Source: Pseudoalteromonas gelatinilytica (GTDB taxonomy: Bacteria; Pseudomonadota; Gammaproteobacteria; Enterobacterales; Alteromonadaceae). From it: DNA of 64,000 nt. Of the stretch, positions 8,746 to 18,686 are shown in pieces. Location: positions 489,581 through 553,580 of the forward strand of contig NZ_LRRU01000022.1 of the NCBI RefSeq assembly GCF_001641615.1, written 5' to 3'. The stretch's first letter is position 1. Each line of letters begins with the position of its first letter. Below the pieces are notes generated by a model that saw nothing but the letters and a program-made list of their open reading frames with translations, ran no database searches and had not been told where the DNA came from. The translations under genes and the position numbers were made by a program.

Positions 8746-9144
8746 TCAAAAAGTGGTGTTATCTTTTTTCTGAATTAACTCAATCGCATAACCGTCAGGG
8801 TCTTTAACAAATGCAATTTCAGTTGTGCCGCCTTTTACAGGACCCGGCTCACGACTCACATTACCGCCAGCAGCTTTAATGTCTTTGCAGGCTTTATAAA
8901 TATCATCAAACTCGATAGCAATATGACCGTATGCATTACCCAAATCATAGCTGTCAGTATCCCAGTTATAAGTAAGCTCAAGCACGGTCGAATCTTTTTC
9001 GTCACCATAACCGACAAAAGCAAGGGTGTAGCGGTACTCTTCGTTGTCTGCACGGCGCAGCTCTTTCATACCTAATACCTGCGTATAAAATTCAATTGAT
9101 TTATCTAAATCAGCAACGCGAAGCATTGTGTGTAATAAGCGCAT
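8746..9144 (-). CDS. gloA: Lactoylglutathione lyase (glyoxalase I)
   Basis: 132 aa from the chosen start. It converts the methylglyoxal-glutathione hemithioacetal to S-lactoylglutathione in the cytoplasm. The four metal ligands of the E. coli enzyme are conserved at the same numbers: His5, Glu56, His74 and Glu122. The signatures GPVKGGTT and [11 protein letters not shown] are present. I chose the ATG at 9144 ([10 protein letters not shown]) because it matches E. coli GloA and has GAGG 9 bases upstream; the ATG at 9153 directly abuts that GAGG. It is convergent with the kinase gene, 10 bp apart. Confidence 0.95.
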   Translation of the reverse strand: MRLLHTMLRVADLDKSIEFYTQVLGMKELRRADNEEYRYTLAFVGYGDEKDSTVLELTYNWDTDSYDLGNAYGHIAIEFDDIYKACKDIKAAGGNVSREPGPVKGGTTEIAFVKDPDGYAIELIQKKDNTTF

Positions 9145-9300
9145 TATTAGCATCCTCTTTTTTGTCTTTAAATTCGCACAATTTCAATAACGCAGCATGG
9201 TTTAAGGCTGCGCATTAGAATTATCAAAAACGGATTATAAATTATTTCGATTGCATGCACAGTAGCATTGAGACAAAGTGTTTGATATGAAAAGGGTGAT

Positions 9301-9334
9301 GTTATGCAGCAATAAATAGGGATTGCTGCATAAC
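9301..9334. other. Perfect 12-bp inverted repeat between decarboxylase and gloA
   Basis: GTTATGCAGCAA (9301-9312) and TTGCTGCATAAC (9323-9334) pair perfectly around a 10-nt loop. No T run follows on either strand, so it is not a typical intrinsic terminator. It lies after the decarboxylase gene and before gloA, both read on the minus strand. Confidence 0.7.
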
Positions 9335-9363
9335 AATGAGGTATTTCAGGTTTAAACGTACGT

Positions 9364-11271
9364 TTAGCTTTTCACTTTACCTTTTAGTACATAAATTTCG
9401 CCATCAAAGCTCCCTTGAATTGTCAGGCCCTGACCCGCCAACTCTTTAAGATATTCGATATGCTCATTAGTGATATGTTGCCCCGGCACTAAAAGCGGGA
9501 TACCAGGAGGATAAGGCGTCACTAATCCGGCACAAATTCGGTTGTTACTTTTGCTAATTGGTACAGATTCACGTTCGCCATAGAATGCATCACTAGGAAT
9601 ACAGGCTAAGTCTATAGCGGGTAGATTCTCTGGTAGGCGTGTGCGCCTCATTGAAGTGGCAAGTTTTACTTTACCGCTATCGAGTTTCTTCAGCGCATTG
9701 TAAAGGCGAATGATCTTTGAGCGTGTGCCACCAAGAGTTAGCAAAACTAAAATGGTGCTGTGTGTGTACTTTTCGATTTCAAGGCCAATTTCATCTAATA
9801 GAAATTTATGAATATCCTTTAATGAATACGGTAACTCACTAATATCGATGAGGATCTTCAGTGGGTCGTGACCCATGTTATCGCCACTAAAATGTGGGAA
9901 TATATCCATGAAATCTTGCTTATCGAGTACTTTAATATGTTTTAGTGAAGCCATTTGTTGCTTAAACTCAGCAACGTGATTCAGCAGAGCATTCAGTAAT
10001 TTATAACCTTCCATTTCTAATTGCTTTTGGCATACATCCAGCGATGCAATGAGCTGATATTTTGGCGAGGTACTGGCGTAAATACTGTAGATCTCACGGA
10101 AGAAATCGGCATCGAAATCCGGGTCGTTAACATGAATATAAGACGCCTGAGAGAACGCTGAAACCACTTTATGTGCCGAATGGGTAACATAATCTGCGCC
10201 AGCATTAATAGCCGAATAGTGTCGTAAGCTCGGGTGGAAAAGCGAGTAAGCAAACCACGCTTCGTCGATAAACACTTTAATACCGTGCTGATGTGCAAAT
10301 TCCACTACTTGTTTTAAATCGCTAAGCAGACCATCGTAGGTACAGCCAGTTAAAACCAGTAATTTAGCATCGCTATTTTGTTCAATCGCCTGCTTGATGT
10401 CAGCCAGTGAAGGGGGCGCGAAGATACCATATTTAGGGTTTAAAATACTCGATAAGTAAATAGGTAAACTAGCCGATTGCAAAATGCCATAATGTACTGA
10501 TTTATGGCAGTTTCGGTCGATGATCACCTTATCGCCTTTACGCAGTAAAGTTTGCAAAATAATCTTATTTGAAGTCGATGACCCATTGGTAACAAAGTAG
10601 GTATGTTTTACTTCAAATGTCGCCGCAGCTGATTCTTGAGAGCGGCCTATGGTGTTGGTGCTGTCAGACAGTGAGCCAAGCGAGTCGACAGAAACCGATA
10701 GGTCGCCAACAAATACGTTACGGCCATAAAACTGATAAAAGTCTTTAATATACGGAGAATTTCTAAAGCTAGCACCGCCACTGTGACCAGGCGTGTGCCA
10801 TGAATCGTTCGATTCACCGACATAACGACGATAGGCGGTCCAAAATGGCGTTTCTGAACGGTCATCAAAGTCATTGATCATATAGCCCAAGATTGCTTCA
10901 GGGTCTGAAATGACCTCATCTTTGAAAAAGAAAGATTCAATTTCTTCTGACTCGTTAACGATTTCCAAGCCTTTCGTATCGTCACCAATAACATAAACAG
11001 GCAGCTCAAGGCGTATGCCTTTTAATTGCTCGATAAAACGGCTATAGGTGCGCTCGCCATTGTTCAGTACATCCCAACTAAGTACCACAGCTTGAATATC
11101 GCCATCTTCCTCTACATATTTCAACGCCTGCTTGAGCTCTATGCACTCAATAATGTCGATATCAACATCACTTCGCTCAAAATTAGGGATTGTTTTTTCT
11201 AGGTTCGTTGAAAGCTCTTTTAAGGTGGCAGGATCTTGTTCAATTAACAAGATACGAAGTAAAGGTAACAT
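9364..11271 (-). CDS. PLP-dependent Orn/Lys/Arg decarboxylase family protein
   Basis: 635 aa, fold type I. An N-terminal receiver-like wing domain (about 1-125, LRILLIEQDPATL) is followed by the PLP core (about 140-460) and a C-terminal domain ending in YPPGIPLLVPGQ. The internal-aldimine lysine is K368 in HSAHKV; the DEAWFAYSLFHP strand supplies the aspartate that contacts the pyridine nitrogen. It is shorter than E. coli LdcI or AdiA (715-755 aa), mainly in loops. The likely reaction is decarboxylation of lysine, ornithine or arginine; the specificity cannot be told from sequence. It is monocistronic and divergent from the S10 peptidase. Confidence 0.85.
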   Translation of the reverse strand: MLPLLRILLIEQDPATLKELSTNLEKTIPNFERSDVDIDIIECIELKQALKYVEEDGDIQAVVLSWDVLNNGERTYSRFIEQLKGIRLELPVYVIGDDTKGLEIVNESEEIESFFFKDEVISDPEAILGYMINDFDDRSETPFWTAYRRYVGESNDSWHTPGHSGGASFRNSPYIKDFYQFYGRNVFVGDLSVSVDSLGSLSDSTNTIGRSQESAAATFEVKHTYFVTNGSSTSNKIILQTLLRKGDKVIIDRNCHKSVHYGILQSASLPIYLSSILNPKYGIFAPPSLADIKQAIEQNSDAKLLVLTGCTYDGLLSDLKQVVEFAHQHGIKVFIDEAWFAYSLFHPSLRHYSAINAGADYVTHSAHKVVSAFSQASYIHVNDPDFDADFFREIYSIYASTSPKYQLIASLDVCQKQLEMEGYKLLNALLNHVAEFKQQMASLKHIKVLDKQDFMDIFPHFSGDNMGHDPLKILIDISELPYSLKDIHKFLLDEIGLEIEKYTHSTILVLLTLGGTRSKIIRLYNALKKLDSGKVKLATSMRRTRLPENLPAIDLACIPSDAFYGERESVPISKSNNRICAGLVTPYPPGIPLLVPGQHITNEHIEYLKELAGQGLTIQGSFDGEIYVLKGKVKS

Positions 11272-11512
11272 AGCAACTCATATAAAAAATTTCACATTAC
11301 TCAACAGCATAACGAAAGGATGGAAGCTTGTGAAATGATTACGCTGATATTTTTTGTTCCGATACTGATTATACTTTTTTCGTGTTAATCGCAGATAGTT
11401 GAAATTACATGTTCTTACTGTAAAAGTAATGCTTAAGTAAAAGGTTAATTGAGCACTCAGCGATAAAACCACTCAAGCCAGATACAGATAAGCCTGCTAG
11501 GGAGAATAAAAC

Positions 11513-13048
11513 ATGGCGTATGTTGCCAATTTCAAAATTGTAGTCATCTCTACATTGTTTGCGTTTTGTACGAACGCAGTTAATGCAGATGAAGTCTCAG
11601 ATTCAAACAATAAAAAGTCGATACCCGAAGCCACTAAATTTGTGACCCAGCATAAAGGCACCTTTAATGGTACAAAGCTGAAATACAAAGCTGTAGCCGG
11701 TGAAACTTATTTGTTAAACAAAAACGAAGAGCCTAAAGCTGCTATCTTTTCGTTTGATTACCTAGCCGCAGATGACAACAAGAACAGACCCGTCACATTT
11801 ATCTGGAATGGTGGCCCGGGCTCATCGTCTAATTGGTTACATATGGGCGCTTATGGTCCGAAACGAGTCGTGGTACCAAGCGATGCAACGGCTCCTGGAT
11901 TGGCTCCTTACGAATTAAAAGATGCGCCTGAGACGATACTTGATGTGACTGATATGGTGTTTGTGGACCCTGTTGGTACAGGTTACTCGCGCGCTTTAGG
12001 TGACACTGAGAGCAAAGCATTTTGGGGCTTGAAAGAAGATGCATTTTCTATCGCTGATTTTATTGCCCAGTGGCTAACAAAAGAAAATCGCTGGAATGCA
12101 CCCGTATTTTTATTGGGAGAGAGCTATGGAACAACTCGAGCTGCTGCGGTTTCTAAAGTGCTTATGGATAAACACTTGATTAATGTAAATGGCATTATTT
12201 TTGTGTCACAAGCTTTAGACTATCAAGGTTCAAGCCCTTATGTTGATGACAACATCATTTCTTACATCACCTACATACCCACACTTGCTGCAACTGCTTG
12301 GTATCATAAAAAAGTAGACACATCAGGAAATTTTGAAGCGTTTATAGATGCGAGCCGACAATTTGCAGTTGATGAATTACTACCAGCATTATTTAAGGGT
12401 AATGCCCTTAGTAAAGCTGACAGAACGCGAATTGTTGACGGTCTTCACCGTTATACAGGGCTAAGCAAACAATATATTGAGCAGGTTGATTTACGCATTA
12501 ACGCTTTTAGATTCGCTAAAGAGTTATTTCGTGATGAGGGTGTCGCAGTAGGCTTTCTTGATGGACGTTATAAGCTTGATGAAAGAGACGATTTAACCGC
12601 GGCTCCTAAGCAAGATGCGTCAAAAGTGATAGGGCCGGCATATAAAGCGGCACTGATGAAATACATGCGTACAGATTTAAACGTACAGTGGAAAAGAAAA
12701 TACTTAAACCCAGGTGACCCTGAGCTATCAGATAACTGGCGCTGGCGCACAGCGCCTGATGGACAAGGCTGGGAGCCAACTTACGTCAACACTGCGCCGG
12801 ATTTATCTTATGTGCTTCGCAGCAACCCACAAATGAAAGTGATGGTTGCCTCAGGGTATTACGATATTGTCACGCCATTTTTTGATGCTGAATATACTTT
12901 AAATAGACACGGTATATACGCTGATAAAATTGACTATCACTATTATCACGGCGGTCACATGATGTATGTTCACGAACCAGCAAGAGTGGCGCTGTTAAGA
13001 GATACGCGAGAATTTATTAAAAAGCAGGTGAGCCAAAACCAGCGATAA
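11513..13048 (+). CDS. Secreted S10-family serine carboxypeptidase
   Basis: 511 aa. A signal peptide ends near VNADE (about residue 25). The hallmark WNGGPGSSS (oxyanion region) lies near residue 103. The triad is Ser204 in GESYGTT, Asp451 in YYDIVTP and His482 in GGHMMY. The family removes C-terminal amino acids at acidic pH; export suggests use of external peptides. The ATG is preceded by AGGGAGAATAAAAC. A single gene, divergent from the decarboxylase and convergent with nth. Confidence 0.92.
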   Translation: MAYVANFKIVVISTLFAFCTNAVNADEVSDSNNKKSIPEATKFVTQHKGTFNGTKLKYKAVAGETYLLNKNEEPKAAIFSFDYLAADDNKNRPVTFIWNGGPGSSSNWLHMGAYGPKRVVVPSDATAPGLAPYELKDAPETILDVTDMVFVDPVGTGYSRALGDTESKAFWGLKEDAFSIADFIAQWLTKENRWNAPVFLLGESYGTTRAAAVSKVLMDKHLINVNGIIFVSQALDYQGSSPYVDDNIISYITYIPTLAATAWYHKKVDTSGNFEAFIDASRQFAVDELLPALFKGNALSKADRTRIVDGLHRYTGLSKQYIEQVDLRINAFRFAKELFRDEGVAVGFLDGRYKLDERDDLTAAPKQDASKVIGPAYKAALMKYMRTDLNVQWKRKYLNPGDPELSDNWRWRTAPDGQGWEPTYVNTAPDLSYVLRSNPQMKVMVASGYYDIVTPFFDAEYTLNRHGIYADKIDYHYYHGGHMMYVHEPARVALLRDTREFIKKQVSQNQR

Positions 13049-13061
13049 TAGCTAGGCTATG

Positions 13062-13086
13062 TGTGCCAAACTCTGTTTTTGGCACA
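13062..13086 (+). terminator. Probable terminator after the S10 carboxypeptidase
   Basis: TGTGCCAAA pairs with TTTGGCACA in a perfect 9-bp stem 14 bp after the stop codon, followed by only a short TTTA. The weak T tract leaves the call moderate. Confidence 0.5.
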
Positions 13087-13147
13087 TTTAGAAAATGAGA
13101 TTATGGTGTGATGGGGGAAGGTGAAGAGCATCACCTTTAGATTTTAA

Positions 13148-13780
13148 CTACTCAGTCTTTTCCTTAAACTCACATAAGTCTTCGATAATACAACTGCCGC
13201 ATTTAGGTTTACGAGCAGTACACACATAGCGGCCATGCAGGATTAACCAGTGGTGTACATCGACCTTAAACTCTTTAGGTACCACTTTTTCTAATTTTTG
13301 TTCTACAGCCACCACATCTTTACCCATAGCAAACTTAGTGCGGTTAGATACGCGGAAAATATGCGTATCAACAGCAATAGTCGGCCAGCCAAAGGCACAG
13401 TTTAAAACAACATTTGCAGTCTTTCTGCCAACACCGGGTAATGCTTCAAGTGCTTCACGATTTTCTGGTACTTCTGAGTTATGTTTATTGACCAGAATCT
13501 CACACATTTTATAGACATTGTTGGCTTTAGAATTAAACAAACCAATGGTCTTGATGTAATCGCGAAGGCCTTCAAGGCCTAAATCAAGAATCGCTTGAGG
13601 CGTGTTAGCAACAGGGAATAACTTACGGGTTGCCTTATTAACACCCACATCTGTTGCCTGTGCTGATAAGGTAACCGCAACTAGTAACTCAAACGGGCTT
13701 GAGTATTCAAGCTCTGTTTCTGGGTGCGGGTTTTGCTCACGTAGACGAGATAAGATCTCATAGCGTTTTTCTTTATTCAT
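13148..13780 (-). CDS. nth: Endonuclease III
   Basis: 210 aa. A DNA glycosylase/AP lyase that removes oxidised pyrimidines. The helix-hairpin-helix LPGVGRKTANV carries the catalytic lysine (E. coli K120), VDTHIFRV the catalytic aspartate (D138), and four cysteines near the C-terminus (C-X6-C-X2-C-X5-C) hold the 4Fe-4S cluster. I chose the ATG at 13780 because MNKEKR aligns with the E. coli N-terminus; an upstream in-frame GTG at 13795 is less likely. Last gene of the rsx operon, the usual place in gammaproteobacteria. Confidence 0.96.
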   Translation of the reverse strand: MNKEKRYEILSRLREQNPHPETELEYSSPFELLVAVTLSAQATDVGVNKATRKLFPVANTPQAILDLGLEGLRDYIKTIGLFNSKANNVYKMCEILVNKHNSEVPENREALEALPGVGRKTANVVLNCAFGWPTIAVDTHIFRVSNRTKFAMGKDVVAVEQKLEKVVPKEFKVDVHHWLILHGRYVCTARKPKCGSCIIEDLCEFKEKTE

Positions 13781-13818
13781 GGTGGCGTAAAGCACGCAGT
13801 GACGGTGCGTGCTCTCCT

Positions 13819-14517
13819 TTAAGTTAAACTTGTTACTCGGGCTCTTGGGCCTTTTTCTACTTCTGGAGTAACAATTTGCTTAGATTTTATTTGTGTATCA
13901 ATGACATTTTTTGCAGCAATCAGTAAACCAAGTCCTAAAAAGGCACCCGGTGGTAAAATTGCCAATAAAAATTGGTTATCAAAACTAAATACTTCAATTC
14001 GAAGTGCAGCAGCCCATGGCCCTAATAATAAATCAGCACCATCAAACAGCGTACCTTGACCAATAAGCTCACGCATTGCCCCTAGCACCACTAAAACTAA
14101 CATAAAGCCAAGTCCCATCATCAGTCCGTCAAAGGCTGAAAGTGGCACGGTATTTTTAGAGGCGAATGCTTCTGCGCGGCCGATAATGGCGCAATTGGTA
14201 ACAATTAGTGGAATAAAAATCCCCAATGATTGATAAAGCCCAAATGTATAGGCATTCATCATTAGCTGAACTATCGTTACAAAGCCTGCGATGATCATCA
14301 CAAAAACAGGAATACGAATATCTTTAGGCACCCAGTTACGCACAATCGATACGGTGACGTTAGAACCAACCAGTACTAATAACGTTGCTAAACCTAGGCC
14401 TAATGCATTGGTAATCGTAGAAGTAACAGCAAGTAGCGGGCATAAGCCTAATAACTGCACAAGGGCAGGGTTATTAGCCCACATACCATCTTTAAATAAG
14501 GTTTTAACTTGGCTCAT
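13819..14517 (-). CDS. rsxE: Rsx/Rnf electron transport complex subunit E
   Basis: 232 aa integral membrane protein with about six hydrophobic segments, homologous to RsxA. It is part of the Rnf/Rsx complex that moves electrons between NADH and ferredoxin-type carriers with ion coupling; in E. coli it keeps SoxR reduced. The start codon overlaps the rsxG stop (TAATG). The last 35 residues are polar and probably cytoplasmic. Confidence 0.95.
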   Translation of the reverse strand: MSQVKTLFKDGMWANNPALVQLLGLCPLLAVTSTITNALGLGLATLLVLVGSNVTVSIVRNWVPKDIRIPVFVMIIAGFVTIVQLMMNAYTFGLYQSLGIFIPLIVTNCAIIGRAEAFASKNTVPLSAFDGLMMGLGFMLVLVVLGAMRELIGQGTLFDGADLLLGPWAAALRIEVFSFDNQFLLAILPPGAFLGLGLLIAAKNVIDTQIKSKQIVTPEVEKGPRARVTSLT

Positions 14518-15152
14518 TACTTGGCTCCTTGACAGGTGTTTGGTGCAGCAAACAGATTATCAAATTCAGCTTGGGCAAACAGCACAGCTTGTTTTACTGA
14601 GCCGACAACGGCACGCGGTGTAATGGTTGCACCTGTAAATTGATCAAATTGGCCACCATCTTTTTTAACAGCCCAGCGGCTGTCATCTTCAGAAAGTACA
14701 CTTTGGCCTTTGAAAAGGGTGATCCAGTCTGATTTTTTGACCTCAACTTTATCGCCAAGGCCCGGTGTTTCTTCGTGCTTAGTGACACGAACACCCGCTA
14801 TTTCACCATTGGCAAAAACCGCCGTTAATAAGTTGATATCGCCGCTATAACCACTTGGTGTTACATGGCGCATTACTAAAGCATACGGCTTATTATCTTT
14901 GTAGGCGCGGTAGATTATTTGCTCTGGACGTGGCCCAAGGCGCTCATCGGTGATCACGACACAATCTTTGTATAGTTGATTGTCATAATGATGGGCATCA
15001 AGTACTTGTTGCAGCTGCTCTGCAAGTTGTTGCTTTTCTTGCTCTTCAATACGCTCAGCAGTCAGGCTATGAGTCAGGGCCACAGTGCCTGTGGTAATGA
15101 GCGCAAATGCTGTAAGAATAGCGCCGTTTTTAGTCATTGAGGAAAGGATCAT
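14517..15152 (-). CDS. rsxG: Rsx/Rnf electron transport complex subunit G
   Basis: 211 aa. One N-terminal membrane anchor (about 8-28) precedes a periplasmic FMN-binding domain. The covalent flavinylation motif is TGAT, in [11 protein letters not shown]; the threonine carries the phosphoester-linked FMN in this family. Start overlaps the rsxD stop (TAATG). MTKNGAIL at codon 6 is an alternative start. Confidence 0.95.
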   Translation of the reverse strand: MILSSMTKNGAILTAFALITTGTVALTHSLTAERIEEQEKQQLAEQLQQVLDAHHYDNQLYKDCVVITDERLGPRPEQIIYRAYKDNKPYALVMRHVTPSGYSGDINLLTAVFANGEIAGVRVTKHEETPGLGDKVEVKKSDWITLFKGQSVLSEDDSRWAVKKDGGQFDQFTGATITPRAVVGSVKQAVLFAQAEFDNLFAAPNTCQGAK

Positions 15153-16207
15153 TATTTCACCCCATGGCCGTAAGTACGTGGTTTCGTGTAGTAATCAATT
15201 AAAGGTACCGCCATATTTAACAGCAATACACTAAATGCCACAGCATCAGGATAACCACCGAAAGTACGAATTAAGTAAACAAGTAGACCAATTAACGCAC
15301 CGTAAATTAAACGGCCTCTATTCGTTGTTGATGCAGAAACAGGATCGGTAGCAATAAAGAATGCCCCTAACATGGTTGCACCACTGAATAAATGAAATAC
15401 CACGCCTGGCTCTGTGCCAGGAGCTGCAATATAACCAATACCACTGCACACGGCCAATGAGGCTAAAAAGCTAACAGGGATATGCCAATTAATGATGTTA
15501 GCTTTTAATAAATAAAGCCCACCCACTAAAAAGCCGAGGTTAACCCAGCCCCAGCCAAGACCAAACCAGCCATTAAAAAGAGGCTTACTCATGCTCTCAG
15601 CCACCGTTAGGTGATGGGCGACATCTGTTTTTACGGTATCAAGCGGTGTTGCCATGGTTGTGCCATCAATCGCTACACGTAATTGATCAACACTAAAACC
15701 AGCGCTGGTAAAGCCATTGAAAATAACAGACAGTTGCTGTGAGAAGCTTATCGGAGATGCAAGTAAATCACTAACAGGTAACCAGCTTGTCATTTGCACC
15801 GGAAACGATACAAGTAGTAATACATAAGCTGCCATAGCAGGGTTAAATAAATTAAAGCCAAGGCCGCCATAAAGCTGCTTTACAATAACAATTGCAAACA
15901 TACAGCCAATTACGATAATCCACCAAGGCGCTAAAGGCGGAATACTCAACGCCAGTAATACGCCAGTTAACCACGCACTACCATCACTGAGTGTTGGCCA
16001 AACTTTGCGTTTACGAAGTTGTAAAACAGCGGCTTCACAGGCGCTAACTGTAATTAGCGCGAGAACAAGCTGAATTAACACAGCGCTACCAAAGAAGAAA
16101 ACCTGCGCGATTAAGCCTGGAATACACGCAGCAATCACTGTCATCATTAATCGGCTTAATGATTTATGGCTATGATTATGCGGCGAACTCGCCATGGTTA
16201 GTTTCAT
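15152..16207 (-). CDS. rsxD: Rsx/Rnf electron transport complex subunit D
   Basis: 351 aa polytopic membrane protein of the NqrB/RnfD family. The covalent FMN site is SGAT in HLFSGATMLGAFF. GGLGFNLFNPAMAAY is a conserved membrane motif. The start overlaps the rsxC stop by 4 bp (ATGA), showing tight coupling within the operon. Confidence 0.95.
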   Translation of the reverse strand: MKLTMASSPHNHSHKSLSRLMMTVIAACIPGLIAQVFFFGSAVLIQLVLALITVSACEAAVLQLRKRKVWPTLSDGSAWLTGVLLALSIPPLAPWWIIVIGCMFAIVIVKQLYGGLGFNLFNPAMAAYVLLLVSFPVQMTSWLPVSDLLASPISFSQQLSVIFNGFTSAGFSVDQLRVAIDGTTMATPLDTVKTDVAHHLTVAESMSKPLFNGWFGLGWGWVNLGFLVGGLYLLKANIINWHIPVSFLASLAVCSGIGYIAAPGTEPGVVFHLFSGATMLGAFFIATDPVSASTTNRGRLIYGALIGLLVYLIRTFGGYPDAVAFSVLLLNMAVPLIDYYTKPRTYGHGVK

Positions 16208-18678
16208 GACTTATCGTTTCCTTCTTGTTGTAACTTTTTCGCTTTAGCTCTTGCAATGGCACGAGCGACCGCTGCTTTTTTCTTATCTTCGCTAGACTCA
16301 GGTTCATCAACCTGCGGTTTTGAATCATCCGTATCGCTTGAATCATCAAGTTGTTCTGATGATTCGTCACTCTGCGCTTGCTCTTTAGCGGCTTTTTTCG
16401 CTTTGGCGCGAGCGATAGCGGCAGCAACGGCAGCTTTTTTGTCATCAACTGGCGCGCTATCTTCTTCAGCTTCAGTTTGATTCTCAGCAGCTTGTGCTGC
16501 TTTTTTCGCTTTAGCACGGGCGATAGCAGCTGCAACAGCAGCTTTTTTGTCATCAACTGGCGCGCTATCTTCTTCAGCTTCAGTTTGATTCTCAGCAGCT
16601 TGTGCTGCTTTTTTCGCTTTAGCACGCGCGATTGCAGCAGCAACAGCAGCTTTTTTGTCATCGACCGGTGCGCTATCTTCTTTAGCTTCAGTTTGATTCT
16701 CAGCAGCTTGCGCTGCTTTTTTCGCTTTAGCACGCGCGATAGCAGCTGCAACAGCGGCTTTTTTGTCATCTACCGGTGCGCTATCTGCTTCAGCTACAGT
16801 TTGACTCTCAGCAGCTTGTGCTGCTTTTTTCGCTTTAGCACGGGCGATAGCCGCGGCAACAGCGGCTTTTTTGTCATCAACTGGTGCTGCTTCTTCAGCT
16901 TCAGCTTGACTCTCAGTAGCCTGTGCCGCTTTTTTCGCTTTAGCACGGGCAATAGCGGCAGCAACCGCAGACTTTTTATCGTCTTTATCGACGCTTTCTT
17001 CACCTTGCTCTAATGCTTTCTGTTCTTTGTATTTACGCGCCTGTTCTTTACGCGCTGCACGTTCTTTAGCTACTTCAGAGTTATCAGGCTCAAGCTCTGC
17101 ACCTTGCTTTTTCGCTTTTGCACGGGCAATAGCTGCGGCTACGGCTGATTTGCTGTCTGTATCATCAGATTTAGCTTTAACTCGGGCGAGTGCATCGGCC
17201 ACTTTTTGTTTTTCGTCATCTGACTTAGCAGCCGGCTTACGTTTGTGGCGGTTTTGACGCTCTTCTTGTTCGCGCTCTAAACGCTCTTTACGCGCTTCAA
17301 AACGCTCTTTTGCTCGCTCTGCTTTGATTTGCTCTGCTTGCTGCTCTTTAATTTCGGCTTTGGCAACGCGATAGTACTGTACCAAGGGGATTTCACTTGG
17401 GCATACATAAGCACAGGCACCGCATTCAATACAATCGAATAAGTTGTGCTCGTTGAGTTTGTCGTATTCTTTTGACTTAGCGAACCATTGTAATTGCTGA
17501 GGTAACAATGAAGCAGGGCAGGCGTCAGCACAGGCGCTACAACGAATACAGGCTTTTTCATCACCCGGCTCAGCAAGTTCTTGGTGATCTGGCGCTAAAA
17601 TACAGTTCGTTGTTTTAACCACACCAATGCGCACGGTAGGTAGAGTAAAGCCCATCATTGGACCGCCCATGACCACACGTTGTTGTGGAGCCGGTGAAAA
17701 GCCTTGGCAGTCTAATAAATGTTTAATTTCGGTGCCTAGTAAAGCCCACACATTACCTTGTTTGTGAATGGTGTTACCGGTTACCGTTACTACACGCTCT
17801 ATAAGAGGTTTACCTTCATATACGGCTTGATTTACCGCAAACAAGGTACCGACATTTTGCACCAGCATACCAATATCGGCAGGAATACTGCCACTTGGGA
17901 CTTCTTTGCCCGTTAGCAGTTTAATTAGCTGTTTTTCACCGCCAGAAGGGTAAATCGTTGGTACTGTTTGCACTATGATGCTGTCGTTATGTTGTGCAGC
18001 TTGTTTCATGGCTGCAATGGCATCGGGTTTATTATCTTCAATACCAATAATTGTCAGCTGTGGACTTAACAGCTGCTGCATTAATTCAATACCGGCAACT
18101 ATGCCATCGGCATGTTCGCGCATTAGCATGTCATCAGCGGTAATATAAGGCTCACACTCAACGGCATTAACAATTAAAAACTCAATGGCTTTACGTGTAT
18201 CTGCTTTTACATAGGTTGGGAAACCTGCGCCGCCCATACCGGCAATACCGCTTTGATGAATAACATCAACAAGTTCATCATGCGACAGTGCTTTGGCATC
18301 AGTCACAGGGTTAAGCTCGCACCAGTTATCCTCACCATCGGGTTCAATAATAACGCTAAGCTCAGGCAACGCTGATGGATGAGCTGACGGCATTGGACAA
18401 ATATCGCTGATCAGCCCAGATGTTGGCGCGTGCACAGGCACAGACCAATTGCCGCTTGGTTTAGTTAATGCTTGACCTTTAAGAACCTGCTGGCCTTTTT
18501 CAACAATCAGCTTACCGTTAGCACCAATGTGTTGTTTTAGTGATACAACAAGTTTGTCTGGTAGCGGCAGTCTTGCAATGGCTTGCGTTGTTGATTGTTG
18601 TTTTTGACCCGGTGGGTGAATACCACCAGGAAATGGCCACACTTTACCTTGTTTAATTTGATCTATTAGCTTTTCCAT
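16204..18678 (-). CDS. rsxC: Rsx/Rnf electron transport complex subunit C with long repetitive tail
   Basis: 824 aa, versus 740 in E. coli. The N-terminal half has the glycine-rich NADH/FMN-binding region (GMGGAGFPTYVK) and the SLBB region. Two 4Fe-4S motifs follow, CIRCSACADACP and CIECGACAYVCP. The C-terminal third is low-complexity: a coiled, charged segment then nine versions of an AVAAAIARAKAKK motif, six of them in a regular 36-residue array. I chose ATG 18678 (MEKLIDQIKQG) because AGGAG lies just upstream and the homologous N-terminus begins here; an in-frame upstream extension to 18726 runs inside rsxB. It feeds electrons from NADH into the complex. Confidence 0.95.
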   Translation of the reverse strand: MEKLIDQIKQGKVWPFPGGIHPPGQKQQSTTQAIARLPLPDKLVVSLKQHIGANGKLIVEKGQQVLKGQALTKPSGNWSVPVHAPTSGLISDICPMPSAHPSALPELSVIIEPDGEDNWCELNPVTDAKALSHDELVDVIHQSGIAGMGGAGFPTYVKADTRKAIEFLIVNAVECEPYITADDMLMREHADGIVAGIELMQQLLSPQLTIIGIEDNKPDAIAAMKQAAQHNDSIIVQTVPTIYPSGGEKQLIKLLTGKEVPSGSIPADIGMLVQNVGTLFAVNQAVYEGKPLIERVVTVTGNTIHKQGNVWALLGTEIKHLLDCQGFSPAPQQRVVMGGPMMGFTLPTVRIGVVKTTNCILAPDHQELAEPGDEKACIRCSACADACPASLLPQQLQWFAKSKEYDKLNEHNLFDCIECGACAYVCPSEIPLVQYYRVAKAEIKEQQAEQIKAERAKERFEARKERLEREQEERQNRHKRKPAAKSDDEKQKVADALARVKAKSDDTDSKSAVAAAIARAKAKKQGAELEPDNSEVAKERAARKEQARKYKEQKALEQGEESVDKDDKKSAVAAAIARAKAKKAAQATESQAEAEEAAPVDDKKAAVAAAIARAKAKKAAQAAESQTVAEADSAPVDDKKAAVAAAIARAKAKKAAQAAENQTEAKEDSAPVDDKKAAVAAAIARAKAKKAAQAAENQTEAEEDSAPVDDKKAAVAAAIARAKAKKAAQAAENQTEAEEDSAPVDDKKAAVAAAIARAKAKKAAKEQAQSDESSEQLDDSSDTDDSKPQVDEPESSEDKKKAAVARAIARAKAKKLQQEGNDKS
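16387..16983 (-). repeat. In-frame 108-bp tandem repeat array in rsxC
   Basis: About six units of 108 bp (36 codons); for example, positions 16441 and 16549 start identical stretches. Each unit encodes DDKKAAVAAAIARAKAKK followed by an acidic linker. Degenerate single units flank the array on both sides. The repeat is a coding feature of the RsxC tail, not a separate element. Confidence 0.95.
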
Positions 18679-18686
18679 CTGTGCTC

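Noticed and set aside
9350-9366. Shared GTTTAAACGTAC between the decarboxylase 3' end and the region near 49660
   Set aside because: Just one 12-mer in two unrelated contexts, palindromic and AT-rich; chance is sufficient.
16387-16983. CRISPR-like regular spacing of repeats
   Set aside because: The repeats are 108 bp, contiguous, in frame and code for the RsxC tail; there are no unique spacers and no cas genes in the window.
16378-17013. Long Ser/Phe-rich open frame opposite the rsxC repeats, and a Lys/Leu-rich frame on the same strand
   Set aside because: Both are shadow frames of a low-complexity repeated coding sequence; rsxC itself continues in frame through the region.
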